A stretch of 64,000 nucleotides of DNA from NCBI GenBank assembly GCA_963729075.1, contig CAVSMU010000008.1, forward strand, positions 62,001-126,000. The letters run 5' to 3'. Under the pieces are notes generated by a model. That model searched no databases, was not told the DNA's origin, and saw only the letters and a program-made list of their open reading frames with translations. The DNA is from WHSW01 sp963729075 (GTDB lineage: Bacteria > Actinomycetota > Thermoleophilia > Solirubrobacterales > 70-9). This document shows positions 24,616 to 33,411 of the stretch, piece by piece; position 1 is the stretch's first letter, and each line of letters opens with the position of its first letter. The translations under genes and the position numbers were made by a program.

Positions 24616-26271
24616 CTACATGCGCTCCGGCGCGCTAACGCCGAGGAGCTCGAGCGTGGCCGCGATCGTGCGCATGGTGGCCACGCAGAGACCGAGGCGG
24701 GCCGCCTCGGTGGCCGGTTCGGCGCCGACGACGCGACAGTCGCGGTAGAAGGCGTGGAAGTCGGCCGCCGTGGCCATCGCGTAGGCGCACAGCCTGTGCG
24801 GGGCCCGGCGCGCCGCCGCAGCTGCCGCCTCGCCCGGGAGCTCGAGGAGCCGGCGGACGAGCGCCCGCTCCGTAGGCTCCGCCGCGGCGAGGCGGGCGGG
24901 CTCGCCGGCCGCGGCGCCGGCGATCGCCTCGGCGTCGGCAGCTGCCGGGCCGCTCTCGCCCGCCGCCTTGCGCAGGATGCTGGCGATCCGAGCGTGCGCG
25001 TACTGGACGTAGTAGACGGGGTTGTCCTGCGAGCTCGAGCGGGCGAGGTCCAGGTCGAGGTCGACGGCGGTGTCATGGCTCCGCTGGAGCAAGAAGAAGC
25101 GGGTCGCGTCGGCACCGATGTCGTCGATCAGCTCGTCGAGCGTGACGAACTCGCCCCGGCGCTTCGACATCCGGGCGCGCTCCCCGCCCTCGACGATGTT
25201 GACCAGCTGCATGATCGGCGCCTCGTAACGCAGCGGGTCCGCTCCCAGGGCGGCGAACGCAGCCCGCATTCGCGGCACGTAGCCGTGGTGATCCGCGCCC
25301 AGCGGGGTCAGCATCAGGTCCGCGCCCCGGGAGAGCTTGTCGCGGTGGTACGCGACGTCGGCGGCGAAGTACGTGGGCTCGCCGTCCGCCCTGATCAGCA
25401 CCCGATCCTTGTCGTCGCCGAACTCCGTCGTCCGCAGCCATACGGCGCCCTCGCTGTCATAGACGTGGCCGCGCTCCCGCAGTTCCGCGATCGTGGCGTC
25501 GAGCATTCCCGAGTCGTGCAGGTCGCGCTCGGAGAACCAGGTGTCGAAGCGGACTCCGAAACGCTCCAGGGTCGCGGCGATCCGGGCGCGCATCGCCTCG
25601 GTGCCGATCCGGCCGAGTGCCTCGATGTCGTCGGGCCGGGTCCCGGACCGGCTCAGCTCCTCCGCGAGCTCAGTGACGTAGTCGCCGGCATAGCCGTCGG
25701 CGGGCGGCTCCTCGCCGCGCATGCGGGCCGCGATCGACTCCGCGAACAGGCGCACCTGGCTTCCGGCATCGTTGACGTAGTACTCGCGCTCGACCTCGTG
25801 ACCGTTGAAAGCGAGCAGTCGGGCCAGCGAGTCGCCGTACGCGGCTCCCCTGCCACCGGCGGCGGTCACCGGTCCGGTCGGGTTCGCGCTCACGAACTCC
25901 ACCAGCACGCCCTCGGGGCCGTCCGCCGCGGCCGGCCCGAGGCCGGCGAGCAGGTCGGCCGTCGCGTCGCGATGCCAGCGGTCGGAGAGAAAGACGTTCA
26001 AAAAGCCGGGGCCGGCGACCTCGATCCGCTCGGCGCTCCCCCCGAGCCGCCCCGCGAGCTCGTCGCGCAGGCGTTCGGCGACCTCACGCGGCGACGCGCC
26101 CACGGTCGGCGCCAGGAGCATCGCGGCGTTGGTGGAGTAGTCGCCCAGCTCCGGTTTGGGCGGCCGCTCGAGCGTCAGTCGGCTGCCGGCGTCGCCGTCG
26201 AAGCGCGACGCCGCCCCCTCGACGGCGGCGCGAAGCGCGGCCAGCGGATCGGGTCTCGCCTCGGCGGCCAT
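24616..26271 (-). CDS. argS: Arginyl-tRNA synthetase with an altered HIGH motif
   Basis: Charges tRNA-Arg. It has 551 residues with the N-terminal Add-1 domain, a class I catalytic core (YYVNDAGSQVRLFAES, GADHHGYVPRM, FFLLQRSHDTAVDLDLDLA) and the anticodon-binding DALR domain ending LELLGVSAPERM. The signature loop reads NPTGPVTAAGGRGAAYGD: where the family has HVGH, this protein has TAAG, so both His are gone. The KMSKS counterpart is RMSKRRGEFVTL. The sequence is otherwise intact, so this is a variant rather than a broken gene. ATG 26271 matches the family start. Confidence 0.94.
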   Translation of the reverse strand: MAAEARPDPLAALRAAVEGAASRFDGDAGSRLTLERPPKPELGDYSTNAAMLLAPTVGASPREVAERLRDELAGRLGGSAERIEVAGPGFLNVFLSDRWHRDATADLLAGLGPAAADGPEGVLVEFVSANPTGPVTAAGGRGAAYGDSLARLLAFNGHEVEREYYVNDAGSQVRLFAESIAARMRGEEPPADGYAGDYVTELAEELSRSGTRPDDIEALGRIGTEAMRARIAATLERFGVRFDTWFSERDLHDSGMLDATIAELRERGHVYDSEGAVWLRTTEFGDDKDRVLIRADGEPTYFAADVAYHRDKLSRGADLMLTPLGADHHGYVPRMRAAFAALGADPLRYEAPIMQLVNIVEGGERARMSKRRGEFVTLDELIDDIGADATRFFLLQRSHDTAVDLDLDLARSSSQDNPVYYVQYAHARIASILRKAAGESGPAAADAEAIAGAAAGEPARLAAAEPTERALVRRLLELPGEAAAAAARRAPHRLCAYAMATAADFHAFYRDCRVVGAEPATEAARLGLCVATMRTIAATLELLGVSAPERM

Positions 26272-26349
26272 GGGAGCGAGTGTAGGCGCGCGCCGCTCGC
26301 GAGCTTCGGCTCGCATCGCCCGGACGAGCCTGCAAGGCTCGACGCCGTC

Positions 26350-27216
26350 GTGGACGAGCCCAGCCGACAGCGGCAGGCGGTGACGCGCTCGCGCCTGGCG
26401 GCCGATCTTCGCCGCCTGGGAGTGCGCGCGGGCGGCGTGACGATGGTGCACACGAGGATGAGCTCGCTCGGCTGGGTGGTGGGTGGAAGCGGGAGCGTGG
26501 TCGGGGCGTTGCTCGACGCCCTCGCTCCCGACGGGACGCTCGTCGCGTACGCCTCCTGGGAGGAGCACGTCTACAACGCGGACGAGTGGCCGCGCGAGCA
26601 TCGCGACGCCTACCTGGCGGAACCGCCGGTATTCGACCTCGCCACGGCGGAGGCGGTCCGGGACAACGGGCGGATTCCCGAACGGGTGCGAACGTGGCCC
26701 GGCGCCGTGCGCAGCTCGCATCCGGAGGCGAACGTGGTCGCGATCGGTCCACGCGCGAGCTGGCTCACTGACCCGCACCCCCCGGACGACGCCTATGGTT
26801 CGCGGAGCCCGTTCGCTCGGCTGGTGGAGACGGCGGCGCAGGTCCTGATGCTCGGGGCGCCCCTGGAGACGATCACGCTCCTGCACCACGCGGAGGCGAT
26901 CGCCGACGTGCCGAACAAGCGCCTCGTGACGTTCCGCATGCCGGTAGCCGAGCACGGCCGCGTCGAGGACCGCACGTTCACGGACATCGACACCTCCGCG
27001 GGCGCGTTCCCGTACGACGAGCTCGCGCTCGAGGAGGACGAGTTCGCGGTGATCGCACGAGCGGCGCTGGCGGCCGGCATCGGCGTTCGCGGTCGCGTCG
27101 GAGAGGCGGACAGCCAGCTTTTCGACGCCGCCGAGCTCACCGCGTTCGCGGTCTCGTGGATCGAAAGTCGCTTCGGCCGCGCTCGGGCCGACCGGACCGG
27201 CGACGGCGGCGACTAA
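26350..27216 (+). CDS. Aminoglycoside 3-N-acetyltransferase family protein
   Basis: 288 residues of the AAC(3) family, which acetylates the 3-amino group of aminoglycosides using acetyl-CoA. Matching segments are MVHTRMSSLGWVVGGSGSVV (near the N-terminus), RSSHPEANVVAIGPRA with the conserved His, and LLGAPLETITLLHHAEA. Some family members act on other amines (YokD/FrbF-like), so resistance is not proven. GTG 26350 is the best start, with AAGG upstream. It is divergent from argS and ends 11 nt before the epimerase gene. Composition matches its neighbours, so there is no sign of recent transfer. Confidence 0.85.
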   Translation: MDEPSRQRQAVTRSRLAADLRRLGVRAGGVTMVHTRMSSLGWVVGGSGSVVGALLDALAPDGTLVAYASWEEHVYNADEWPREHRDAYLAEPPVFDLATAEAVRDNGRIPERVRTWPGAVRSSHPEANVVAIGPRASWLTDPHPPDDAYGSRSPFARLVETAAQVLMLGAPLETITLLHHAEAIADVPNKRLVTFRMPVAEHGRVEDRTFTDIDTSAGAFPYDELALEEDEFAVIARAALAAGIGVRGRVGEADSQLFDAAELTAFAVSWIESRFGRARADRTGDGGD

Positions 27217-27227
27217 GCTGCGCGCGC

Positions 27228-28163
27228 ATGCGCGCCCTGGTCACCGGCGGCGCCGGGTTCATCGGATCGCACCTCGTCGACGCGCTGATCGGCCGCGGCG
27301 ACCGGGTGCTCGTCCTCGACGACCTGAGCTCCGGACGTCGGGAGAACCTCGCCGGGGCGCTCGATAACGGTGTCGAGCTGCTCGAGGCGAGCGTCACCGA
27401 CGACGACGCCGTCGCAGCGGCCTTCGAGCGCGCCCGGCCGCAGCTCGTATTCCACCTCGCCGCCCAGATCGACGTCCGCCGCTCGGTCGCCGATCCGTCC
27501 TTCGACCTCGACGTCAATGTCGCCGGCACGATCAGGCTGCTCGAGGGCGCCCGCCAGGCGGGCGTGGAGCGCTTCGTGTTCGCCTCGACGGGAGGGGCGA
27601 TCTACGGCGAGGGCGAAAGCCGCGACCTCCCGCTCACCGAGAGCGCGGACTGCCGGCCCGACGCTCCGTACGGTCAGTCAAAGTACGCCGCCGAAGGCTA
27701 CCTCGACCTCTATCGGCGCCTCCACGGGCTCGAGACGACCTCGCTGCGGCTCGCAAATGTCTACGGCCCGCGCCAGGACCCGCACGGCGAGGCCGGCGTC
27801 GTCGCGATCTTCTGCAGCGCTCTGCGAGACGGCCGCCGCCCGCGAGTCTTCGGCGACGGCGAGCAGACGCGCGACTACGTCTATTCCGCCGACGTCGCCG
27901 GCGCCTTCGTCACCGCGGCCGACCGCGGCGGCGCGGGCCCGTACAACATCGGCACGGGCGTCGAGACCAGCGTGGTCGACCTCGGGCGCCGGATCGCTTC
28001 GGCGTCCGGGGCGGAGTTCGACCCCGAGATGGCGCCGCCGCGGCTGGGCGAGGTGCAGCGGATCTCGATCGACCCCGCGCTCGCCGGCCGCGACCTGGGC
28101 TGGAGCGCCGCGCACGACCTCGACCGCGGCCTCGCGATCACGACCGACTGGTTTCGGAGCTGA
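27228..28163 (+). CDS. NAD-dependent epimerase/dehydratase, UDP-glucose 4-epimerase-like
   Basis: 311-residue extended SDR enzyme. It has the TGGAGFIGSHL nucleotide-binding loop, the catalytic Ser region FASTGGAIYGE, and the YGQSKYAAEGYL active-site Tyr-x3-Lys. It resembles actinobacterial GalE-type epimerases that interconvert UDP-glucose and UDP-galactose or their N-acetyl forms. ATG 27228 is immediately upstream of the nucleotide-binding fold. No other sugar genes are adjacent. Confidence 0.9.
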   Translation: MRALVTGGAGFIGSHLVDALIGRGDRVLVLDDLSSGRRENLAGALDNGVELLEASVTDDDAVAAAFERARPQLVFHLAAQIDVRRSVADPSFDLDVNVAGTIRLLEGARQAGVERFVFASTGGAIYGEGESRDLPLTESADCRPDAPYGQSKYAAEGYLDLYRRLHGLETTSLRLANVYGPRQDPHGEAGVVAIFCSALRDGRRPRVFGDGEQTRDYVYSADVAGAFVTAADRGGAGPYNIGTGVETSVVDLGRRIASASGAEFDPEMAPPRLGEVQRISIDPALAGRDLGWSAAHDLDRGLAITTDWFRS

Positions 28164-28191
28164 TCGGCGAAATCCCGCGCCTACGACCGCA

Positions 28192-29439
28192 CTAGTGCTC
28201 CCGCTCGTATGCGAGGGCCGCCCCGATCCGCTCGACCGTCGCCGGATGGGTCGCGAACAGCGCGGCATACAGGCCCGGCGGATCGGGATCGGACAGGTTC
28301 GTCCGCGCCAGGCGCAGCTGGAGGTCGATCAGCGCTTCGGGGTCCCGCGTGAGTTCGAGTGCGAAGGTGTCCGCGCTCGCCTCGACCTTGCGCGAAAGCT
28401 GGTTGCCGGGCACGCCGAGGATCAGGGCGGCGAGCGAGAGCGCGAACAGGTAGGCGGGGATCGCCGCCGGCGTGGACGCAGCGACCCCGGCGCGGCGGGC
28501 GAGCGCGGTCCCGAGCTCGCGGGTGAACAGCATCCCCAGCGGGGCGACGATCAGGATGTAGGCGATCCCGCGGGGGAGGTCGTGGTGGGCAACGTGGCCG
28601 AGCTCGTGGGCGACCACCGAGGCCACCTCCTCGCGATCAGCCTCCGCGAGGAGGTTGTCGTAGAGCACCACCCGCTTCGTTGAGCCGAGCCCGCCCACGT
28701 AGGCGTTCAGCGAGGTGACGCGGCGGCTCGCGTCCACCCGGTAGACCTCGCCGATGTCCACGCCCGCGCGCTCGCCGAGCGCGAGCACCTCGGCGCGGGT
28801 CCGGCTGCCCTCGGGCAGGGGCTCGAAACGGTTGAAGATCGGGGCCAGGACGACCGGCGCGATCCAGACGAACACCGCCGCCAGCCCGCCCGCGAGCGCC
28901 GCCGCCGGCAGCCACCAGTGCCGCGGGATCCGCCGGATCAACGCCATCAGGAGGGCCGCGCCGGCTGCGGTCAGCACGGCGGCGATGCCCGCCGAGCGGG
29001 CCACGTCCCACAGCCACGGCCCCAGCGATTGCGAGGAAAGCCCGGCATCGACGGCGCGCTCGTGCGCGATCAGCCGGGTGGGCAGCGTCGCCGCGCTGGT
29101 CAGCAGCGCTACGCCTCCGCCCGCGACGGCGGCGCCGACGATCGGGCGCGCAGCGAGCCGCTGGAGGCCGCGCCGTACCGGCGCAGGGCGACCGAGCGCG
29201 ACCGCGAGGAGCACCGCCCCCTCGATCCCGAGACCCGCGAGCATGAGCCAGCGCTGGCCGTCGCGATAGTCGTGAGCGCGATCGAGCTGCGCCGCGCCGA
29301 AGTAGTCCTGCTCGGCCACCGGCACCGGCTCGGGCGGCTCCTCGCGCGGGCTCAGGAGCCAGACGGCGAGCTCGGCGACAACGATCATCGCCACGGCGAC
29401 CCCGCCGACGCGTGCCGCGGTGGACCCCGCCAGCCTCAT
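28192..29439 (-). CDS. M48 family (Ste24/HtpX-like) membrane metalloprotease
   Basis: 415 residues with several transmembrane helices. The zinc motif VVAHELGHVAHHDL and the downstream third ligand in KVEASADTFALEL are both intact, as in the CAAX protease 1/Ste24 group. It probably cleaves membrane or lipoprotein substrates. It is divergent from the phosphoesterase gene with a 23-nt gap between starts, so the two promoters must overlap. Confidence 0.9.
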   Translation of the reverse strand: MRLAGSTAARVGGVAVAMIVVAELAVWLLSPREEPPEPVPVAEQDYFGAAQLDRAHDYRDGQRWLMLAGLGIEGAVLLAVALGRPAPVRRGLQRLAARPIVGAAVAGGGVALLTSAATLPTRLIAHERAVDAGLSSQSLGPWLWDVARSAGIAAVLTAAGAALLMALIRRIPRHWWLPAAALAGGLAAVFVWIAPVVLAPIFNRFEPLPEGSRTRAEVLALGERAGVDIGEVYRVDASRRVTSLNAYVGGLGSTKRVVLYDNLLAEADREEVASVVAHELGHVAHHDLPRGIAYILIVAPLGMLFTRELGTALARRAGVAASTPAAIPAYLFALSLAALILGVPGNQLSRKVEASADTFALELTRDPEALIDLQLRLARTNLSDPDPPGLYAALFATHPATVERIGAALAYEREH

Positions 29440-29462
29440 TGCTGCCTACGATAGTCCGCTCC

Positions 29463-30209
29463 TTGCGGCTGGCGATCCTCAGCGACATCCATTCGAACCT
29501 GCCCGCGCTCGAGGCGGTCCTCGACGAGATCGACGCCACCGGCGTGGACGAGACCTGGTGCCTCGGGGACGTCGTCGGCTATGGCGCGCAGCCGAACGAG
29601 TGCGCCGACCTCGTCCAAGAACGTTGCTCGATCTGCCTGGTCGGCAACCACGATCTCGCGGCCCTCGACCAGCTCGACATCTCGACGTTCTCCCCCGCGG
29701 CGGCGGCCGCCGTGCGGTGGACGCGCGAGGCGATGAGCGACGGCACGATCACATTCCTCAACGGGCTCGAGCCGGCCGACGAGAGCCAGGAGGTCGCGCT
29801 GTATCACGCCTCCCCGCGCGACCCGGTCTGGGAGTACGTCCTCTGGCCGGACCAGGCCGCCGAGTGCATCAGGGTGCAGGCGAGCCGCGTGAGCTTCATC
29901 GGCCACTCGCACGTCGCGCTCTTCTTCGCCCTGCCGGAGGACGGCGCTCAGGGACAGCCGGACGCCCGCGGCGCGCAGGCGGGGGCGGGCACGAGCCTCG
30001 AGGTCGGCCGGGGACGCTGGCTGATCAACCCGGGCAGCGTGGGTCAGCCACGCGACGGCGATGCCCGCGCGGCCTGGCTCGAGCTCGATACCGAGGCCTG
30101 GAGGGCCACCTTCCACCGCGTCGCCTATGACATCGACCGGGCCGCGGACGCCATCGTCTCAACCGACCTGCCAGAGCACCTCGCGCGCAGGCTCTACGTC
30201 GGCCAATGA
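29463..30209 (+). CDS. Metallophosphoesterase (YfcE/MJ0936-like)
   Basis: 248 residues. The five phosphoesterase blocks are visible: LSDIHSNLPALEAVL (DxH), CLGDVVGYG (GDxxxxG), LVGNHDLAAL (GNHD), FIGHSHVALFF (GHxH) and NPGSVGQPRDGD. It is a cytosolic two-metal enzyme; the substrate (phosphodiester or phosphoprotein) is not evident. TTG 29463 puts the first motif at the normal distance from the N-terminus. Its position beside a Ser/Thr kinase could mean signalling, but that is speculation. Confidence 0.9.
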   Translation: MRLAILSDIHSNLPALEAVLDEIDATGVDETWCLGDVVGYGAQPNECADLVQERCSICLVGNHDLAALDQLDISTFSPAAAAAVRWTREAMSDGTITFLNGLEPADESQEVALYHASPRDPVWEYVLWPDQAAECIRVQASRVSFIGHSHVALFFALPEDGAQGQPDARGAQAGAGTSLEVGRGRWLINPGSVGQPRDGDARAAWLELDTEAWRATFHRVAYDIDRAADAIVSTDLPEHLARRLYVGQ

Positions 30210-30250
30210 GGCGCCCGGGGACCAAGAGGCCAGTCTCTAGACTCGCCGCG

Positions 30251-30841
30251 ATGCCGGGGAGACCCCAGATCGCCCTGCTCGCGTGCCTGTCCGCCGTGGC
30301 CCTGGGCGGCTGCGGCTCCGACGAGGAGGGGACGATCCCGGTCGGAAACTCGAACCAGCTGGTCCAAATCCTCGACGGGATCCAGGACAACGTCGCCGGG
30401 GGCAACTGCGAGCTCGCGCAGGACCAGGCCAACGAGCTCGTCGACGCCGCCAACGCACTGCCTGCGGAGGTCGACGACGAGGTCAAGGGGGGGATCCAGG
30501 ACGCCGCGCACCAGGTCGAGGAGCTCACCAACGAGCCGAGCCAATGCGAGGAAACGACCGGAGAGTCGGGATTCGACGAGCTCGAGGAGCCCACGACAAC
30601 CGAGACGCCGACCACGACCGAGACGCCTACGACGACGGAGACCAAGGAGACGACGACCACCACGGAAACGGCGGAGGACGAGCAGAACCAGCCCTCCCCG
30701 GCTCCGTCGGCCCCGCAGGAGGGCGGTAGCGACAGCGGCCAGGGCGGGGGCACCGGCGAGGGGACCGTGACGATCGAGCCGCCGAGCGACGAGGGCCCGA
30801 CCAGCGGCGGAATCGGCGGCGAGAAGGGCTCGGGGGGATGA
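30251..30841 (+). CDS. Lipoprotein with Thr/Glu repeats, coupled to a Ser/Thr kinase
   Basis: About 196 residues. The signal peptide ends in the lipobox ALGGC, so it is probably anchored outside the membrane. A small acidic helical region (QILDGIQDNVAGGNCELAQD) is followed by tandem TTTETP repeats and a Pro/Gly/Ser tail. ATG 30206 (overlapping the phosphoesterase stop) would add a basic n-region and is an alternative start. Its stop overlaps the kinase ATG (ATGA), so the two are translationally coupled. It may be a kinase substrate or cell-wall-linked sensor; no family is recognised. Confidence 0.75.
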   Translation: MPGRPQIALLACLSAVALGGCGSDEEGTIPVGNSNQLVQILDGIQDNVAGGNCELAQDQANELVDAANALPAEVDDEVKGGIQDAAHQVEELTNEPSQCEETTGESGFDELEEPTTTETPTTTETPTTTETKETTTTTETAEDEQNQPSPAPSAPQEGGSDSGQGGGTGEGTVTIEPPSDEGPTSGGIGGEKGSGG

Positions 30842-32088
30842 AGACGACCATCTCCGACCGCTACGAGCTGGGCGATCGCCTCGGCTCGGGCGGCATGTCG
30901 ACCGTCTACCGGGCCACCGACCTCGTGCTCGAGCGCACCGTCGCGGTCAAGGTCCTCGCCGAGCACCTCTCCGACGACGACAAGTTCGTGGCGCGCTTCC
31001 GCCGCGAGGCGCTGGCGGTGGCGAAGCTCATCCACCCGAACATCGTCCAGGTCTACGACACCGGTGTCGACGCAGGCCGCCACTACATCGTCATGGAGTA
31101 CGTCGAGGGCAAGTCCGCCGCCCAGCTGCTGCAGATCCGGGGGCGGCTCGGGGCCGAGTCCTCGGTCGAGATCGGCGCCCAGTCCTGCGCCGGCCTCGAG
31201 TACGCGCACCGCCAGGGAATCATCCACCGCGACGTGAAGCCCGGCAACCTGATGGTCATCGGCGGCCCCGCCGGCCGACGCCGGGGCGACAGCTCGGCCC
31301 ACGAGCCCCCGACCGGCGAGATGACGGTCAAGCTGACGGATTTCGGGATCGCACGCGCCAGCGCCCAGACGCGGCTGACGCAGGTCGGCTCGGTGGTCGG
31401 GACCGCCGCCTACCTGGCTCCCGAGCAGGCTCGCGGCGAGGAGGCGACGCCGGCGTCGGACGTGTTCGCCCTCGGGGTCGTCCTGTACCAGCTCCTCACC
31501 GGGCGGCTCCCATGGGAGGGCTCGACCCTGGCCGAGCTGGCCACCCGCCGCGAGAACGAGCGGCCGCTGCCCCCGACCTCGTACGACCCCGAGGTCCCCG
31601 AGACCCTCTCACGAGCCGTGCTGCGCTCGCTCGAGGGCGACCCCGCGGCGCGTTACTCCTCCGCCCGCGAGCTCTCCCGAGCGCTCGACGCCGGGCTCGC
31701 CGGCCGCGAGCCGGCGCCGCCCTCGGACGAGCTGCCGACCAACATGCTCGGCACGACGGCGACCGAGGCGACGCGGCGCATCGAGCGCGATCCCGCCACC
31801 CCGGTCGCCCCGTACCCGGTGCCGCCGCGCCGTGCGCCCGCCCCCGCCCCCGCGCCGCGGCCCGTGGCGACTCCCGCCCCGCAGCGCCCGAAGCGGTCCG
31901 CGGCGAGCAGGTTCTGGCGGGCCGTCGGCGTTCTGCTCCTGATCGCCGTCCTGGCGGCGGTGATCGCCGGCGCCGTGCTGCTGCTCACCGACGCCGGGCA
32001 GCAGACCGACATCGGGCAGCTGATCAAGGACGGCATCGAGGACCAGGTCCAGTCGCTCAGGGACTTCATCGAGGAGAACACGCAGTAA
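30838..32088 (+). CDS. PknB-like transmembrane Ser/Thr protein kinase
   Basis: 416 residues. The Hanks-type kinase domain (1 to about 270) has the glycine loop GSGGMSTVYRA, the AVKVL lysine, HRDVKPGNLM, the DFGIA metal motif and APEQARGE. A Pro/Ala-rich juxtamembrane linker follows, then one membrane helix (AVGVLLLIAVLAAVIAGAVL) and only a short extracellular tail of about 35 residues without PASTA repeats. An unusual Arg/Gly/Ser insertion lies between HRDVKPGN and DFG. The ATGA overlap with the upstream lipoprotein gene suggests that it senses through that partner. Confidence 0.95.
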   Translation: MKTTISDRYELGDRLGSGGMSTVYRATDLVLERTVAVKVLAEHLSDDDKFVARFRREALAVAKLIHPNIVQVYDTGVDAGRHYIVMEYVEGKSAAQLLQIRGRLGAESSVEIGAQSCAGLEYAHRQGIIHRDVKPGNLMVIGGPAGRRRGDSSAHEPPTGEMTVKLTDFGIARASAQTRLTQVGSVVGTAAYLAPEQARGEEATPASDVFALGVVLYQLLTGRLPWEGSTLAELATRRENERPLPPTSYDPEVPETLSRAVLRSLEGDPAARYSSARELSRALDAGLAGREPAPPSDELPTNMLGTTATEATRRIERDPATPVAPYPVPPRRAPAPAPAPRPVATPAPQRPKRSAASRFWRAVGVLLLIAVLAAVIAGAVLLLTDAGQQTDIGQLIKDGIEDQVQSLRDFIEENTQ

Positions 32089-32128
32089 CACAACTCCCGC
32101 GCGTCCTCCGCTCCCGCTCGAACACCTT

Positions 32129-32154
32129 GTCCGCGGCTACGCCGCGGACTTCTT
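32129..32154 (+). terminator. Intrinsic terminator after the kinase gene
   Basis: GTCCGCGG-CTACG-CCGCGGAC followed by TTCTT, 40 nt after the kinase stop, in the gap between convergent kinase and tgt genes. The perfect 8-bp GC stem could also act on the tgt transcript. Confidence 0.7.
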
Positions 32155-32184
32155 ACTCTGCTCCCGCGTCCGGGCGTGCGGGGT

Positions 32185-33393
32185 CTACCCCGATGCCGCC
32201 CACGGAGGCGCGCCCGTCATCACCGCCTCCCGATACGCCGCATAACGGCCCCCACGGATCGCCTCGCGCGCGCCGGCGACCAGCCGCTCCAGGAAGGTGA
32301 GGTTGTGCAGGGTGAGCAGACGGCCGGCGGTCAGCTCCTCGGCGCGGACGAGGTAGTGCAGGTAGGCGCGCGAGTGGCGCGCGCAGGTGGGACACGGACA
32401 ATCCTCGACCAGCGGGCCCTCCTCGTCGGCGAACCCGCTGCGGGCGACGTCGAAGCGAAACCGGCTCGCGGGTAGCGGCGCGAGCGCCATGCCGTGGCGC
32501 GCGAGCCGGGTCGGGACCGCGCAGTCGAAGACGTCGATCCCGAGCCCGATCCCCGCCACCAGATCGTCGGGCTCGCCGATGCCGAGCAGGTGCTTGGGCG
32601 CCTCCGGCGGCAGCATCGGCGCGGTCAGCTCGAGCACGCCGTGCATCTGCGCCTTGTCGCGCCCGAGCGTGCCGCCGATCGCGATCCCGTCGACGGAGGC
32701 GGCGGCAACGTACTCGGCCGACTCCCGGCGCAGGTCCTCGTGGACTCCGCCCTGCACGATCCCGAACACTGCCTGGGCGTCCGGGCCGTGCTGCGCGTGC
32801 CAGTCCAGGCACCGGTCGAGCCAGCGGTGGGTGCGCTCGGTCGAGCGGGCCGTGTAGTCACGGTCGGCGTGGTAGGGGGTGCACTCGTCGAACACCAGCG
32901 CGATGTCCGACGCGAGTGCCGCCTGCACCGCCATCGACTCCTCCGGCCCCATGAACCGCTCGGAGCCGTCGATGTAGGAGCGAAACGCGACCCCGCGCTC
33001 GGAGATGTCGACCACCCCGCCCTCCGAGCCGGAGCCGCCGCGGCGACCCTTGATCTCGTCCGCGACGTTGCCGTGGGCGAGCGAGAAGACCTGGAAGCCC
33101 CCGGAGTCGGTGATCAGGGCCCGGTCCCAGCCGGCGAACCGGTGCAGCCCGCCGAGCTCGGCGATCCGCTCGGCCCCCGGCGCCAGGGACAGGTGGAACG
33201 TGTTGCCGAGGACGAGCTCGAAACCGAGGCCCTCGACGTCGTCCATGCCCAGCGTGCGGACCGCGCCCCGCGTCGCCAGCGGGATGAACGCGGGTGTCTC
33301 GACCGGACCGTGCGCAGTGAGGAGGCGCCCGGTGCGGGCGGCTCCGTCACGCGCTTCGATCTCGAACTGAAGGCGTCCCGGGTCGCTGCGCAC
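32185..33393 (-). CDS. tgt: Queuine tRNA-ribosyltransferase
   Basis: Exchanges guanine 34 of GUN-anticodon tRNAs for a 7-deazaguanine base. 402 residues; the active-site regions DSGGFQVFSL and GIDVFDCAVPTRLARHG (Asp nucleophile) and the zinc site CPCPTC with a later His are all present. No queuosine precursor synthesis genes are in this window, so it may use imported queuine or genes elsewhere. It follows hsp20 on the same strand after 18 nt. Confidence 0.96.
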   Translation of the reverse strand: MRSDPGRLQFEIEARDGAARTGRLLTAHGPVETPAFIPLATRGAVRTLGMDDVEGLGFELVLGNTFHLSLAPGAERIAELGGLHRFAGWDRALITDSGGFQVFSLAHGNVADEIKGRRGGSGSEGGVVDISERGVAFRSYIDGSERFMGPEESMAVQAALASDIALVFDECTPYHADRDYTARSTERTHRWLDRCLDWHAQHGPDAQAVFGIVQGGVHEDLRRESAEYVAAASVDGIAIGGTLGRDKAQMHGVLELTAPMLPPEAPKHLLGIGEPDDLVAGIGLGIDVFDCAVPTRLARHGMALAPLPASRFRFDVARSGFADEEGPLVEDCPCPTCARHSRAYLHYLVRAEELTAGRLLTLHNLTFLERLVAGAREAIRGGRYAAYREAVMTGAPPWAASG

Positions 33394-33411
33394 GACCCGG
33401 GAGCCTAGGGA

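Noticed and set aside
24754..27216. 820-codon plus-strand open frame across argS
   Set aside because: It is antisense to argS for most of its length. Only the part from about 26350 is real coding sequence (the AAC(3)-like gene).
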